64,000 bases of DNA from Goleter apudmare HA4340-LM2 (GTDB lineage Bacteria; Cyanobacteriota; Cyanobacteriia; Cyanobacteriales; Nostocaceae). Position numbers and translations under genes: made by a program. The stretch is from NCBI GenBank assembly GCA_019359495.1, contig JAHHHF010000086.1, positions 53,076 through 117,075 on the forward strand, given 5' to 3'. Below the pieces are notes generated by a model. That model saw only the letters and a list, made by a program, of their open reading frames with translations, was not told the DNA's origin and did no database searches. This document shows positions 45,831-55,259 of the stretch, piece by piece. Position 1 is the first letter of the stretch; each line of letters opens with the position of its first letter.

Positions 45831-45859
45831 GTAGAGACGTAGCACTGCTACGTCTCTAC
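45831..45859. repeat. Dispersed hairpin repeat GTAGAGACGTAGCA/TGCTACGTCTCTAC, copy 4
   Basis: A 14-bp perfect stem with a single-base spacer, 2 nt beyond the gcvH stop, in the gcvH-gcvP gap. It could partly terminate or process the gcvH transcript. Confidence 0.85.
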
Positions 45860-45861
45860 AA

Positions 45862-46251
45862 CTAGACCCCTTCCACCTGAGCACTATACTCATCCGCAGT
45901 CAAGGCATCCTCAATGTCATCAGGTTCATTGACGCGCACTTTCAAAAACCACCCTTCACCGTAGGGATCTTCTGCTACTTCTTCGGGAGATTCAATTAAG
46001 GCTTCATTACGTTCGATGACTGTGCCGGTGACTGGTGAGTTCAACTCCTCAACAGCTTTGACTGATTCAATTGAACCGAAGGTTTCCCCCTTAGTCACAG
46101 CGTCACCAATTTCTGGGAGTTCTAAAAACACCACATCACCCAATTGGTCTACGGCAAACTCAGTAATGCCAATGGTGGCAATTTCACCTTCCAACCGCAC
46201 ATATTCATGACTATCCAGGTATCTCAAATCTTGAGGATATTCAAAAGACAT
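45862..46251 (-). CDS. gcvH: Glycine cleavage system H-protein
   Basis: This 129-residue protein ([46 protein letters not shown]) has the lipoylation site in [17 protein letters not shown] (Lys in SVKA), followed by NPYGEGW-like [13 protein letters not shown]. The lipoyl arm shuttles the aminomethyl group between P-, T- and L-proteins. Length and motifs are complete. It lies upstream of gcvP with a hairpin repeat between. Confidence 0.96.
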   Translation of the reverse strand: MSFEYPQDLRYLDSHEYVRLEGEIATIGITEFAVDQLGDVVFLELPEIGDAVTKGETFGSIESVKAVEELNSPVTGTVIERNEALIESPEEVAEDPYGEGWFLKVRVNEPDDIEDALTADEYSAQVEGV

Positions 46252-46377
46252 ATTACTTCCTTGGCTACGTGAAAAAAATTATTGTCTCAACAGTAATCTA
46301 GGTCATATTTGGTAATTAACCATACTCTAGATTGATTCACTTACAAAAGTTAAATCGACGGTAAGCAACCGCATCTA

Positions 46378-46399
46378 CACAGGCTCTCACCAGCCTGTG
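46378..46399. repeat. 8-bp hairpin CACAGGCT/AGCCTGTG upstream of gcvH
   Basis: A perfect stem with a 6-base loop, about 127 nt before the gcvH start. It could be a leader element. I do not see a glycine-riboswitch core next to it. Confidence 0.4.
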
Positions 46400-46556
46400 G
46401 GGTGGAAAAGCATGATTTTTCAGTTAGTCCTCCGAGATGGACTTAGTTTGTACCTAAGCTTTAAGTTGGCATTTATAGACTCCCATTCAGCACTGTGTAG
46501 ACACTCAGCCCTACTGAAAACACATTATTCCCTAAAAACCTTAGCAGTTACTTAGA

Positions 46557-46619
46557 GCTCTTTTATGAATCTGGTTAGAGAAAAATACGTTCAGTTTGTC
46601 CAAACCTCTCGAAGTAGGC
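46557..46619. repeat. 63-bp dispersed repeat, copy A
   Basis: GCTCTTTTAT...ATACGTTCAGTTT...CTCTCGAAGTA matches 58523-58585 at about nine of ten positions. It lies upstream of gcvH; copy B lies directly after gcvT. Confidence 0.75.
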
Positions 46620-46859
46620 GATCGCTACGTAGTAAGTTTGGGAATGTGCCATTTGGGGGTTGGCTCTGTGGCGATCGCCAGTCTACTAATCAATCAGGAA
46701 TTTGAAACTTGTCCAAGAGAAGCACTCCTTGCTGATGACGTTTGCGTCTGTGTGCGATGTGCTTCAGGATTGAGAGATGAGGAGTGGGAGGAGGCAAATA
46801 ACACAGAAATTATCTATTAGTCCCCAACACCTAACAATTTACTAGAGTGAAAGTAGACT

Positions 46860-46880
46860 GGAGATGCGACTTCCATCTCC
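46860..46880 (+). repeat. Hairpin GGAGATG/CATCTCC in the methyltransferase leader
   Basis: A 7-bp perfect stem with a 7-base loop, 39 nt before the methyltransferase ATG. Role unknown. Confidence 0.45.
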
Positions 46881-46919
46881 CCAATGGCAGCATAAAACGC
46901 AGGTAAGCTGCGAAGACTA

Positions 46920-47552
46920 ATGACTCCTGAATTTATTAGTAACAAAAAGAAAATTTTTGACCTCTGGGCCCCAAGCTACGACTGGCTACTACCCTCAGTG
47001 TTTTACCAAACCGTCCACAAACGGCTGCTGGAATATGTGGATTTACCAACTACAGCTAATGTACTGGACTTAGGTTGTGGTACTGGACGCTTGCTAGCAC
47101 GTCTAGCGGACAAGTTTCCCGAATTGCGCGGTACTGGATTAGATTTATCCTCTCAGATGTTGCAGGTAGCTAGGCAGAAAAACCGCCATCGTCCACGTTT
47201 AATTTATGTCGAAGGCAAAGCAGAGTCTCTACCTTTTGCCGATGGTCAATTTCATGCTGTTTTCAACACTATTAGTTTCTTGCACTATTTGGAACCTCAA
47301 CAAGTACTAAATGAAGTAGCGCGGGTACTTTCTCCTCATGGACGCTTTTATTTAGTGGATACCTCCTTGAAAAGTCAGGCAGAAATACCGCTAAACCTAG
47401 GTTCTCTTGGCAAAGTGAGACTATACAGCCCACAGCAACGTGAAAATTTAGGCGTTGCTGCTGGGTTATTGTGTGTGAGTCACCATTATTTATTAGGGCC
47501 TGTGTTGCTGACAATTTTTGCAAAACCATCCTTACCCAACAATGAGAGTTGA
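46920..47552 (+). CDS. Class I SAM-dependent methyltransferase
   Basis: This 210-residue protein has a Rossmann methyltransferase core. Motif I is NVLDLGCGTGRLLARLA near residue 50, the acidic loop is GTGLDLSSQMLQVARQ, and post-I and motif II/III regions are AESLPFADGQFHAVFNTISFLHYL and EVARVLSPHGRFYLVDTS. It resembles ubiquinone/menaquinone-type (UbiE-like) methyltransferases, but the substrate cannot be told. ATG 46920 is preceded by a hairpin. It converges on the GNAT gene at 47567, 14 nt away. Confidence 0.85.
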   Translation: MTPEFISNKKKIFDLWAPSYDWLLPSVFYQTVHKRLLEYVDLPTTANVLDLGCGTGRLLARLADKFPELRGTGLDLSSQMLQVARQKNRHRPRLIYVEGKAESLPFADGQFHAVFNTISFLHYLEPQQVLNEVARVLSPHGRFYLVDTSLKSQAEIPLNLGSLGKVRLYSPQQRENLGVAAGLLCVSHHYLLGPVLLTIFAKPSLPNNES

Positions 47553-47566
47553 GTATGTATCTCCAC

Positions 47567-48034
47567 TCAGCACTGCTGTTGATATTTCATGAATACTACA
47601 GGAACTCTCATCAGCTTTTTGGCTAATTCAGACCATCTAAACTTAAGTTTGAGTGATGATGGCAAGTCTGGAAAGGAAATTGGCACAAACCCAAAGCGAC
47701 TGTAAAATTCCACCAATCCCTGACCGAGACATTCTAGATAAAGGGGTTGAGTTGCGGTATTCAGCAAATGCTGCACTAAAAAAGTAGCTAACCCGTGACC
47801 TCTCCAGGCTGGTGTAACAACCAAACTACCTAGTTCTTGCACTCCTGAAAATTGCCGTAGCTGTCCACAGGCTGCTAGTTTTTCCTCACATTCAATCACC
47901 CAAAATTGCTGCCAATGCAATTGTGTCGGGTCAAGTTTAGCTGAGAACACCAACCACCGAATTGACCACATATCACCAGATGTTGCTCGGCGGAGAACAC
48001 ACCCAGATGGTAAAGATAAATCGTTTTGTTGCAT
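47567..48034 (-). CDS. GNAT family N-acetyltransferase
   Basis: This 155-residue GNAT protein has a motif-A segment ELGSLVVTPAWRGHGLATFLVQHLLNTA (the acetyl-CoA-binding RGxGxA-type loop WRGHGLA). Motif B is the region LYLECLGQGLVEFYSRFGFVPIS. The acceptor substrate is unknown. The family is widespread in cyanobacteria, often as amino-acid or antibiotic acetylases. Confidence 0.85.
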   Translation of the reverse strand: MQQNDLSLPSGCVLRRATSGDMWSIRWLVFSAKLDPTQLHWQQFWVIECEEKLAACGQLRQFSGVQELGSLVVTPAWRGHGLATFLVQHLLNTATQPLYLECLGQGLVEFYSRFGFVPISFPDLPSSLKLKFRWSELAKKLMRVPVVFMKYQQQC

Positions 48035-48290
48035 TTAAGGATATATCAAACAGTTGTAAAGGTATGAATGAACACCACCTTAAACCCAATTTAAGTTCCT
48101 TCTTAGACAGCAGAAAGCATTTTCATCTCGACAGCTACTGTTTTTTACATTCCCATGAGTGCAGAGGAGTTATTACTAAATAATGCTTCCGACGGATAGA
48201 TAAATCAAGTATAACCACATTTTAGATAGATAAAATTACACTTCCTGGTTTCTTAAAATGATGCGTAGATTAAATCACAGGAGTGTTGTT

Positions 48291-48491
48291 ATGGCTGAAA
48301 AACAAAAACAAAAATCTGATCATCAAGAAACTACACCCACTGCTTCTGGTGGGTATCAAACCCCTCTTGAAGAAAGTATCCGCAAAACTGGTGATGCTGA
48401 ACAAAGTGATGCTAGACCCACTGCAACACCAGAAGCGCCAGGAGAAGATTCGGTAGCAGGTAGCCCTAATCAAGGGACTGAATCGCGTTAA
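48291..48491 (+). CDS. Small hydrophilic protein of unknown function
   Basis: This 66-residue product from ATG 48291 has AGGAG about 8 nt upstream. The sequence (MAEKQKQKSDHQETTPTASGGYQTPLEESIRKTGDAEQSDARPTATPEAPGED) is rich in Glu, Gln, Thr and Pro, without hydrophobic core, so probably disordered. I do not recognise it. The strong ribosome-binding site and clean frame favour a real gene. Confidence 0.55.
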   Translation: MAEKQKQKSDHQETTPTASGGYQTPLEESIRKTGDAEQSDARPTATPEAPGEDSVAGSPNQGTESR

Positions 48492-48644
48492 TTAATGAAA
48501 ACTGCGTAAATCTAACCTAGACCAAAAAGTGTTTTCCCAGCGTTCCTAATTCAGCAAGCTGCGGGCGGATAATTGTGATGCTTTCACAATTCCCGCCCGT
48601 TTTTGTGGGTTAAATAAGTGTATTTATTTTTGCCTAACTACTTA

Positions 48645-49364
48645 TCATTTTTGTGGTTGGGGGTTGGCGGAAGGACAAGTTTTACTTACAGGATCACATT
48701 GATAAACATACGGTTCTTGCCAACTAAGGGGAATTTCTAGTAAGTCTCGTGTTCCTGTTAACCCTTGCCCAATAAATAGTAATAGAGCAATACAATTTAA
48801 TATTGTGTGAATAATTCGCCAGCGATTAGATTTATCTCGATAAATATCTTGCACAATTGCTAAAGAAAAAATCATCAATAAGGCTGCGGTAATACCAATA
48901 TAATAATGCGACCAATACCACTCATTTGTACGGCGAAAAACTCCATCTTGACAACCAAGTATTACTACCCCTACACCTGTTAAAGTTGCAAAAATTCCCC
49001 GCCATTGAGCCTGTTGAGCCTGATATAGTAATAATAAAGAGGCAATAGTCACTACAAATAATAGAATAATGAAAATAACTTGGAAAGATGATTTAGTCCA
49101 CAACTGATTATTGAGGATGTTTTTGCCGATTGGGTAGGCTAACCCGATTAAAGTTAATCCTACAACAGCACCCGTCAACCATTCTCCTAATTTTCTGTGT
49201 TCTGTTCCCACCACTGGAGGTATTTTGCTCTTACCTCCTCCTAAAACTTGCAGGCGGCGTTGGCGTGTTTGCCATGCAAAATTAACGACAATCCCGATAA
49301 GTGGAAAAACAAAAATAACTGCGATCGCTGGATGTATTAGTCCAAGAAAATCAGCTATTTGCAT
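48645..49364 (-). CDS. DUF4079 membrane protein
   Basis: This 239-residue protein has about six or seven membrane helices, starting LIHPAIAVIFVFPLIGIVVNFAW. It has EHRKLGEWLTGAVVGLTLIGLAYPIG, then IIFIILLFVVTIASLLLLYQA, WYWSHYYIGITAALLMIFSLAIV, and a final helix before a Pro/Gln tail. The spaced His residues (H11, H57, H134) resemble a cytochrome b561-like haem-binding arrangement. Function is not established. It lies upstream of the DM13 gene on the same strand, and the two may act together in electron transfer. Confidence 0.72.
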   Translation of the reverse strand: MQIADFLGLIHPAIAVIFVFPLIGIVVNFAWQTRQRRLQVLGGGKSKIPPVVGTEHRKLGEWLTGAVVGLTLIGLAYPIGKNILNNQLWTKSSFQVIFIILLFVVTIASLLLLYQAQQAQWRGIFATLTGVGVVILGCQDGVFRRTNEWYWSHYYIGITAALLMIFSLAIVQDIYRDKSNRWRIIHTILNCIALLLFIGQGLTGTRDLLEIPLSWQEPYVYQCDPVSKTCPSANPQPQK

Positions 49365-49525
49365 ATGATACCTTGCTACATCAATAAATTAGGAAATGAG
49401 CTACTGAGAGGCTGCACCCTAAGCATACCCCTAAGGGGATCTTGCTACGCATAGCGTCTCATACAGATATCGAGATTCAGCCGAAAGGGACTGAGAACGA
49501 GGAAAATCACTAATGACTCTCGACT

Positions 49526-49987
49526 CTACAAAGTCGCATAACCAAAAGTAGCATTAAATTGACGACACCATATGGCTACAGATTTGAAATCTCCTAGCTT
49601 CACATTATCAGGTAAGGCATAACGTTGATTACCACTTGTTTTTTGTAAGCGGGCAATACTCACATAATCTTTTTCTTTAATACCAGATATCGGTGGTGCA
49701 TCAGAACGATGCAAAATCACAAATAAGTCAGGCCCATTATCAGTTTTAAAATTCCCATCGAATTCTAGATAGGATTTCCCTTGTTCAGTAACAACGCTAA
49801 CTTTTCCCTGGGTGGGGTGTTCTCCAGGCTTAAATGCTCCAGGCTCTGCAACTACTGGACTAGCTGTGTTTGTTACTGATTGTGTCTGAGTATCTGTCTG
49901 ATTGGAGGTAGTCTCTTTTGCACAGCTAAAACTGACAGTAGCAATTATTCCTACAATGACTAAAGTTCTAAACTTCATAGCCTTCAC
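49526..49987 (-). CDS. DM13-domain lipoprotein
   Basis: This 153-residue protein has a lipoprotein signal (TLVIVGIIATVSFSC, lipobox ending at Cys22) and a Thr/Ser/Gln-rich spacer. The DM13 domain follows from about residue 55 (GEHPTQGKVSVVTEQGKSYLEFDGNFKTDNGPDLFVILHR), ending with the motif VAIWCRQFNATFGYATL, where a conserved Cys sits. DM13 domains are proposed to carry electrons or a modified Cys. It probably sits on a membrane surface outside the cytoplasm. It has the same orientation as the DUF4079 gene, 161 nt away. ATG 49978 is an alternative start. Confidence 0.8.
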   Translation of the reverse strand: MKAMKFRTLVIVGIIATVSFSCAKETTSNQTDTQTQSVTNTASPVVAEPGAFKPGEHPTQGKVSVVTEQGKSYLEFDGNFKTDNGPDLFVILHRSDAPPISGIKEKDYVSIARLQKTSGNQRYALPDNVKLGDFKSVAIWCRQFNATFGYATL

Positions 49988-50448
49988 GCTCTTAAATTCA
50001 TCTCTAGAGACAATTTAAAGCGTAGCGCTATTAAAAAAGATTAATTTATGGTGAGAATTAGTTAAGAATTTTTTACTCTGTTTTTTAGCAATTATTAAAA
50101 AATTAAATCAAATATTTGGTTATTCTATTATTCTCTGATGAGATTACAACAAATATTTAAATTTATTTGTATTTCAGCACACATTATTAAAATTTTATTA
50201 AAAACTTTTTTTTGCTTGCTTACAGATAAATAATTTTCAAATAATCCGTAAAATGCAGCAAATACAGTGCATTTAAGGCTAAAAATGTGAAACTCTAGGG
50301 TTTAACCTAATCAGAGTAAACGTCCCCAGCAGAGATTAATTGTTGAGTTTTGCTCCTAAATTTTACCTAACAGCACACCAAACTTAACATTTTTTAAAAA
50401 ATGCGCCACAATGAACAGAGGAAATTCTTCTGGTGAGGATGGTTTCAG
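49988..50448. other. Promoter-bearing spacer
   Basis: 461 nt, strongly AT-rich, between divergent DM13 and glycosyltransferase genes. No gene or hairpin is seen. Confidence 0.4.
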
Positions 50449-52728
50449 ATGCAAAAGCGCAAAGTTACAGGATCAAAACTGGGATTTAAAACCTCTGAAA
50501 CTCTAATTTATAAAGGTATTTTTCCATTTCAGACAGCAACTCTGGTTTTATTAGGTAGCGTTATTTTCTTGAGCGTCATCATCGCTGGATGGTTCGCTGG
50601 TGAAGCGACAATTAGTGAATTTTTTGCTCAGATTAATACTTGGCAAGAAAATCCACCAACTTGGTTAAAAGTAGCCAGCACATCAAGAGAATATTTACTA
50701 GTACCTACAGTGGGACTTTTATTAACTGTGGTTGCAGTGATGAAGATTTCGCCACAGCCTCGTGCTTGGTCACAAAGATTTGTGGCTGGAATTTTAATCA
50801 TTTTAAGTTTACGGTATGTGCTGTGGCGATCGCTCTCTACTTTGAATATTGCAGATCCACTAACCGGGATATTTAGTCTGGGATTATTTTGCTTGGAAAT
50901 GCTGATGTTGCTCAAGAACAGTATTCCGCTATTGCTCATGTTTAAAATTAAAAATCGTCATCGGGAAGCAGATATCAAATCACAAGCAGTTCTTGATGGT
51001 GCTTTTTTGCCTGATGTTGATATTTTAATCCCAACTTATGATGAGCCTGTTTTTATTTTACGGCGGACAATTATTGGTTGCCAAGCTTTAGATTATCCTC
51101 ATAAAAAAATCTATGTCTTAGATGATACTAGACGTGTAGAAATAAAATATTTAGTTGAAGAATTAGGCTGTGAATATGTGACACGTCCCAATAACTTCCA
51201 TGCTAAAGCGGGAAACTTAAATCATGCGATCGCGCAAACTACTGGAGATTTAATAGTAGTTTTTGATGCCGATTTTATCCCTACTAAAAACTTTCTAACA
51301 CGCACTGTTGGTTTTTTTCAAGATGAGCAAGTTGCCCTTTTACAGACACCACAAAGCTTTTATAATGCTGACCCCATAGCTCGTAATCTAGGCTTAGAAA
51401 ATACTCTCACTCCAGATGAAGAAGTATTTTATCGTCAAATTCAACCACTCCGTGATGCGATAGGTGGTGCTCTTTGTGCTGGTACTTCCTTTATTGTGAG
51501 GAGAAGTGCTTTAGCAGAAGTTGGCGGTTTTGTGACTGAGTCTTTAAGCGAGGATTATTTCACAGGAATTCGTCTATCTGCTCAAGGTTACCAAATAATT
51601 TATTTGAATGAAAAGTTAAGTGCTGGTCTAGCAGCAGAAAACATCGCTACTCATGTAGTACAACGTTTAAGATGGTCACAAGGTACACTCCAAGCATTTT
51701 TTATTAAATCCAACCCCTTAACAATTCCTGGTCTTAGTCTTGTACAAAGATTAACTAATTTAGAAGGATTATTACATCATCTATTGGCTAGCATTTCTCA
51801 AATTTATTTTATTACTATGCCTTTAGCTTATTCATTTTTTGGTGTAATTCCCATCCGCACGACATCAGCAGAGCTTTTATATTTTTTGCTACCTTTTTAT
51901 CTGGTTAATCTGACAGTTTATTCTTGGCTAAATTATCGTTCTCGCTCGTCTTTTTTATCAGAAATTTACTCTTTATTCCTGAGTTTTCCTTTGTTTTTAA
52001 CCGTGATCCAAGTCATGCTTAATCCTTTTGCTAAAGGATTTAAAGTTACGCCTAAGGGTATAACAAGCGATCGCTACTACTTTAACTGGAATTTAGCTAT
52101 ACCTCTAATTCTTTTATTTATCGCCACAGCTATTAGTTTGATGCAAAACTTGTGTATGTGCATATTAGCACCGTCGGAAACTACCCAGCAAATTACAGGT
52201 ATTAATTTTGCTTGGTTGTGGAGTGCTTATAATTTAATGATGATTAGTATTGCCCTACTAATTTTAATAGATGCTCCCAAAGCTGATATTTATGAATGGT
52301 TTAAATTGCGGCGAGTAGTGCAATTAAAAGTAGGTGAGCAAAGTTTCTGGGGTGTAACGACAATGATCTCAGAAGTTGGTGTAGAAGTTGCTTTAACTCA
52401 AAAACCGCACCTGTATTTCTCCAAAAATCAGTCAGTGAATATAGAAATTACTGAGGAAAACTTACAGATAGCTGGTGAAATTATCCGCACTGGTATTCAT
52501 GATCAATTTCCCACAGTGCGAATTCAGTTTACATCTGTAAGTGTGAATCAACATCGCCGCTTAGTGGAAATGTTATTTTGTCGTCCAGGACAATGGAAAC
52601 ACTTGCAAGTACCAGGAGAGTTAAATTCCCTATTCTTGCTGTTGAAAATTTTGACAAAACCACGAATTTTATGGAATAAAAAAGTAGATGTAACTCCAAT
52701 CGAGGTTTCTCAAATCTCCGGTTATTAA
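50449..52728 (+). CDS. Cellulose-synthase-like family 2 glycosyltransferase with PilZ domain
   Basis: This 759-residue membrane enzyme has N-terminal membrane helices (TATLVLLGSVIFLSVIIAGWF and others to residue 165). The glycosyltransferase domain follows: DVDILIPTYDEPVFILRRTI, YVLDDTRR, VVFDADFIP, LLQTPQSFYN, SLSEDYFTGIRLS and the processive motif QRLRWSQGTLQ. More helices come next, then a C-terminal PilZ-type region (LRRVVQLKVGEQSFWGVTTMISEVGVEVALTQ). It should polymerise a beta-linked sugar under c-di-GMP control, though the PilZ RxxxR motif is only partly matched (RRVVQLK). The stop lies 3 nt from that of the convergent GT39-type gene. Confidence 0.9.
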   Translation: MQKRKVTGSKLGFKTSETLIYKGIFPFQTATLVLLGSVIFLSVIIAGWFAGEATISEFFAQINTWQENPPTWLKVASTSREYLLVPTVGLLLTVVAVMKISPQPRAWSQRFVAGILIILSLRYVLWRSLSTLNIADPLTGIFSLGLFCLEMLMLLKNSIPLLLMFKIKNRHREADIKSQAVLDGAFLPDVDILIPTYDEPVFILRRTIIGCQALDYPHKKIYVLDDTRRVEIKYLVEELGCEYVTRPNNFHAKAGNLNHAIAQTTGDLIVVFDADFIPTKNFLTRTVGFFQDEQVALLQTPQSFYNADPIARNLGLENTLTPDEEVFYRQIQPLRDAIGGALCAGTSFIVRRSALAEVGGFVTESLSEDYFTGIRLSAQGYQIIYLNEKLSAGLAAENIATHVVQRLRWSQGTLQAFFIKSNPLTIPGLSLVQRLTNLEGLLHHLLASISQIYFITMPLAYSFFGVIPIRTTSAELLYFLLPFYLVNLTVYSWLNYRSRSSFLSEIYSLFLSFPLFLTVIQVMLNPFAKGFKVTPKGITSDRYYFNWNLAIPLILLFIATAISLMQNLCMCILAPSETTQQITGINFAWLWSAYNLMMISIALLILIDAPKADIYEWFKLRRVVQLKVGEQSFWGVTTMISEVGVEVALTQKPHLYFSKNQSVNIEITEENLQIAGEIIRTGIHDQFPTVRIQFTSVSVNQHRRLVEMLFCRPGQWKHLQVPGELNSLFLLLKILTKPRILWNKKVDVTPIEVSQISGY

Positions 52729-52731
52729 TGG

Positions 52732-54345
52732 CTATCTTTTTAGTTGCCAAAGTCTTCCAGGTGCGAATACTGGTGTTAGCTGACCCAGTTCTTGCTGCAC
52801 AGCCTCAATGATTTTTTGAGAAGGACGAAAAAAGAATAGCTCAGAATTTTTGGGGATTAGACTTCTAATATTTAAAACCTCTAATTGAGATTTATCAATC
52901 AGCAATAATTTGACATCTTGATGCCATAAATAGCTCAGAGATATTAAGTCTCCTGTATTAGTGAAGTCATCTCCAATATCACTAATTACGACCGGAGAAG
53001 AAGTTGCATTAACGCGCCGAACAATTTCAGCATTAGCATAGCTTAAATCTTTACTCCACCAAGTAACTGAAAAAGCGCTGACCGTCAGAGATGCAACACT
53101 ACCTGCAATCAGCAATAACATTACGCCTTGCCAAAGAACTCGCCTAGGCGAAATTTTAGTCCCTAGTAAATAAGCAACTACCAACTGTACCCCAGGATAA
53201 CTAGAAATTAGGTAGCGGCTGACAGCAGAACGTTTACCTCCTAACAGTAAATCAGGCACGACTAGCAGTAGAAAAGGCACAAAAATTGTTGTTAAAATGA
53301 ATAACCAAGTTGTGCGATCGCTTCTGGCGGAACTGAGTCCATCGCTCTGGCGACAAACTGCATAGATTGCTGCCGCAATTATGATGATAATTAGTAATCT
53401 GGGTACATAAGTCCAGATATTATCAAAACCAAATTCTAAGTCAAAAAATAGAGCAGTGAAGCTGAGAATCCACAGCTTGAGTAAATATAAAAAATCTACC
53501 GTTACCCTAGTCCAGTTGGTAGTATCTGATGCGCGTTGATAGTTATTTATCAACACTACTATCCAAGGAATATACAAAATCAGTGAACAGGCGATCGCTA
53601 TCACTGTACTCTGTACTGTACGATTTTTAAAAATACTTGTATTTGTATTGGTTTTACCTGTAACCAGTAATAAAAACACATAAGTTCCCTGAGCAATCAG
53701 TGTCATTCCAAAAAAAGGATGGGTATACAAGCCCACTGCGTTTGCTATAGTATACAATCCCCAGTTTTTCCAACTTGGCAGACGCAAAGCTCTCAGCAGC
53801 AAAAAACTACTACCAATCACCGCAACTGTCAGCAAGCTGTATTGTCTAGCTGTTTGAGCAAACAAGATATCAAAAGGCGATATAGCTATAAATCCTGCTG
53901 CTATTAAAGCTGCTATTTCTGAGGTAAAAAGCTCTCGTCCTAAACCGTACATTAAAGGTATTGCTAACAAGCTCAATAAAGCTGGTAAAGCACGAGATGC
54001 AGTTAGAGAAGGGCCAAATATTTGCATCCAGAATCGAGCCATGAGGAAGTACAAAGGAGGATGCTGGGGGTCTTCAATTTCCAGAGATTTAATTGTATCT
54101 AATGGAGTACTTCCTGGCTGCAAACGCTGATATTTTTGTAACTCCTGGGCTGGGATAATTTTGTTCTGAAAGAGTTCTTGGTCAATTTCTTGGCGAGTAA
54201 AACCAGATGCTCGCATGGAAGTGTAAACTTCATCATGCCAGTAGACTTTACCTTCAAGATTAAAAAAGCGAAAAAACATGCCTATGAGGAACATGAAGAC
54301 AATCAAAAAGCGTAACCAGCTAGGGGTATTTTTTAAAAACTGCAT
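52732..54345 (-). CDS. GT39/ArnT-like membrane glycosyltransferase
   Basis: This 537-residue polytopic protein begins MQFLKNTPSWLRFLIVFMFLIGM. It has the GT-C pattern: LEGKVYWHDEVYTSMRASGFTRQEID, where the first-loop Asp-Glu is catalytic in the family, then DPQHPPLYFLMARFWMQIFGPSLTASRALPALLSLLAIPLMYGLGREL. About ten helices follow. It uses a polyprenyl-phosphate sugar as donor; the acceptor is unknown. The C-terminal soluble part (DIGDDFTNTGDLISLSYLWHQDVKLLL) faces outside. It converges on the cellulose-synthase-like gene. Confidence 0.85.
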   Translation of the reverse strand: MQFLKNTPSWLRFLIVFMFLIGMFFRFFNLEGKVYWHDEVYTSMRASGFTRQEIDQELFQNKIIPAQELQKYQRLQPGSTPLDTIKSLEIEDPQHPPLYFLMARFWMQIFGPSLTASRALPALLSLLAIPLMYGLGRELFTSEIAALIAAGFIAISPFDILFAQTARQYSLLTVAVIGSSFLLLRALRLPSWKNWGLYTIANAVGLYTHPFFGMTLIAQGTYVFLLLVTGKTNTNTSIFKNRTVQSTVIAIACSLILYIPWIVVLINNYQRASDTTNWTRVTVDFLYLLKLWILSFTALFFDLEFGFDNIWTYVPRLLIIIIIAAAIYAVCRQSDGLSSARSDRTTWLFILTTIFVPFLLLVVPDLLLGGKRSAVSRYLISSYPGVQLVVAYLLGTKISPRRVLWQGVMLLLIAGSVASLTVSAFSVTWWSKDLSYANAEIVRRVNATSSPVVISDIGDDFTNTGDLISLSYLWHQDVKLLLIDKSQLEVLNIRSLIPKNSELFFFRPSQKIIEAVQQELGQLTPVFAPGRLWQLKR

Positions 54346-54455
54346 GACTAGATTTCACAACATCTATTAACTGGAGAAATGATTAACTATTCGAGGTAGT
54401 ATCACACGGATGTTTGTTACAGATATTAGCCGTTGGGCTGAATTCGGACATGAAT

Positions 54456-55259
54456 TTATTTTCTCAAACAAATCTGTGAGTGCCATCGAGAAAATTCATC
54501 AATATTCGATATAGTCAAAAAATCAATAGTTTTAAACTGTTGGTCAATAGCTGGTAAGCTGCATATTTTGGCTCCAATATTCAAATATGCTTGCACAATA
54601 TTAGGAATATCAACATGACAAGAATCTGGACAATCTTGATGAATTTCCAGAGTATATCCGGCATTTGGATAGACTAAAATGTTAGGGTGCATTAAGTTAT
54701 TTTGCCGAAAATAGTGGTAAGCACAGGTAGCTTGCCAAGGATTTTGAGTTAGTAGTGACGCACAACCAAAAAAATATTTACTTTGACTCAAAATCAGATA
54801 GTTTGCTAGCCCTTCCCATAATAATAAAAATGCTTGACTATTGCGGTATTCTTTAGCTATGCAAGCACGCCCAACTTCTACTGATGCTTGCAGCACAGAA
54901 TCAGGAATCCCATTGAGGTCAAAAATATCCGCAGCATCAAAGCCTAGTCCTTGAGAAGCTATTGTATAGCTTTGCATCCTATAAGTACCAATCGGTTGAC
55001 CAGTACTTTTAGCAATGAGGAGCAAATGATGGCAAACTGCATCAAATTTGTCCCTGTCCATTTGGGTATGGCTAGAGTTAGAAAATCCTAAACCAAGTTC
55101 AAGATTAAAAACTTGAAAGCGCAAACGTAAAATGGATTCTAATTCTTCTTCAGTCGTAGCCAGCTTCAGGATATATTTTTTGCTTTGCAAGACTGGAAAA
55201 TCTTTGGGAAAGGAAGCAAGATTAAGTGGGTAATCAATGTTGCTGTAAGAAATTTCCAT
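54456..55259 (-). CDS. GNAT-type N-acyltransferase (OlsB-like family)
   Basis: This 267-residue protein resembles the N-acyltransferase family that includes ornithine acyltransferase OlsB and the hemolysin-related acyltransferases. Blocks are YILKLATTEEELESILRLRFQVFNLELG, RDKFDAVCHHLLLIAKSTGQPIGTYRMQS, ASVEVGRACIAKEYRNSQAFLLLWEGLANYL and FFGCASLLTQNPW. It may attach an acyl chain to an amino acid to make a lipid or signal. The frame ends cleanly with LRK. It is separated from the GT39 gene by 110 nt and from upstream genes by 655 nt. Confidence 0.8.
   Translation of the reverse strand: MEISYSNIDYPLNLASFPKDFPVLQSKKYILKLATTEEELESILRLRFQVFNLELGLGFSNSSHTQMDRDKFDAVCHHLLLIAKSTGQPIGTYRMQSYTIASQGLGFDAADIFDLNGIPDSVLQASVEVGRACIAKEYRNSQAFLLLWEGLANYLILSQSKYFFGCASLLTQNPWQATCAYHYFRQNNLMHPNILVYPNAGYTLEIHQDCPDSCHVDIPNIVQAYLNIGAKICSLPAIDQQFKTIDFLTISNIDEFSRWHSQICLRK

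Larger units (their letters stand above)
46252..46919. other. Spacer upstream of gcvH and of the methyltransferase gene
   Basis: It holds two hairpins and one copy of a dispersed repeat, listed separately. A 74-codon frame from 46596 exists, but it begins inside the repeat, has an odd composition (Cys-rich, VCVCVRC) and no ribosome-binding site, so I do not call it. Confidence 0.5.

Noticed and set aside
46252..46556. Glycine riboswitch upstream of gcvH
   Set aside because: A hairpin is present, but the conserved glycine-aptamer core was not recognised.
46596..46820. 74-codon frame (MSKPLEVGDRYVVS...)
   Set aside because: It begins inside a dispersed repeat, has an odd Cys-rich composition, no ribosome-binding site and no family match.
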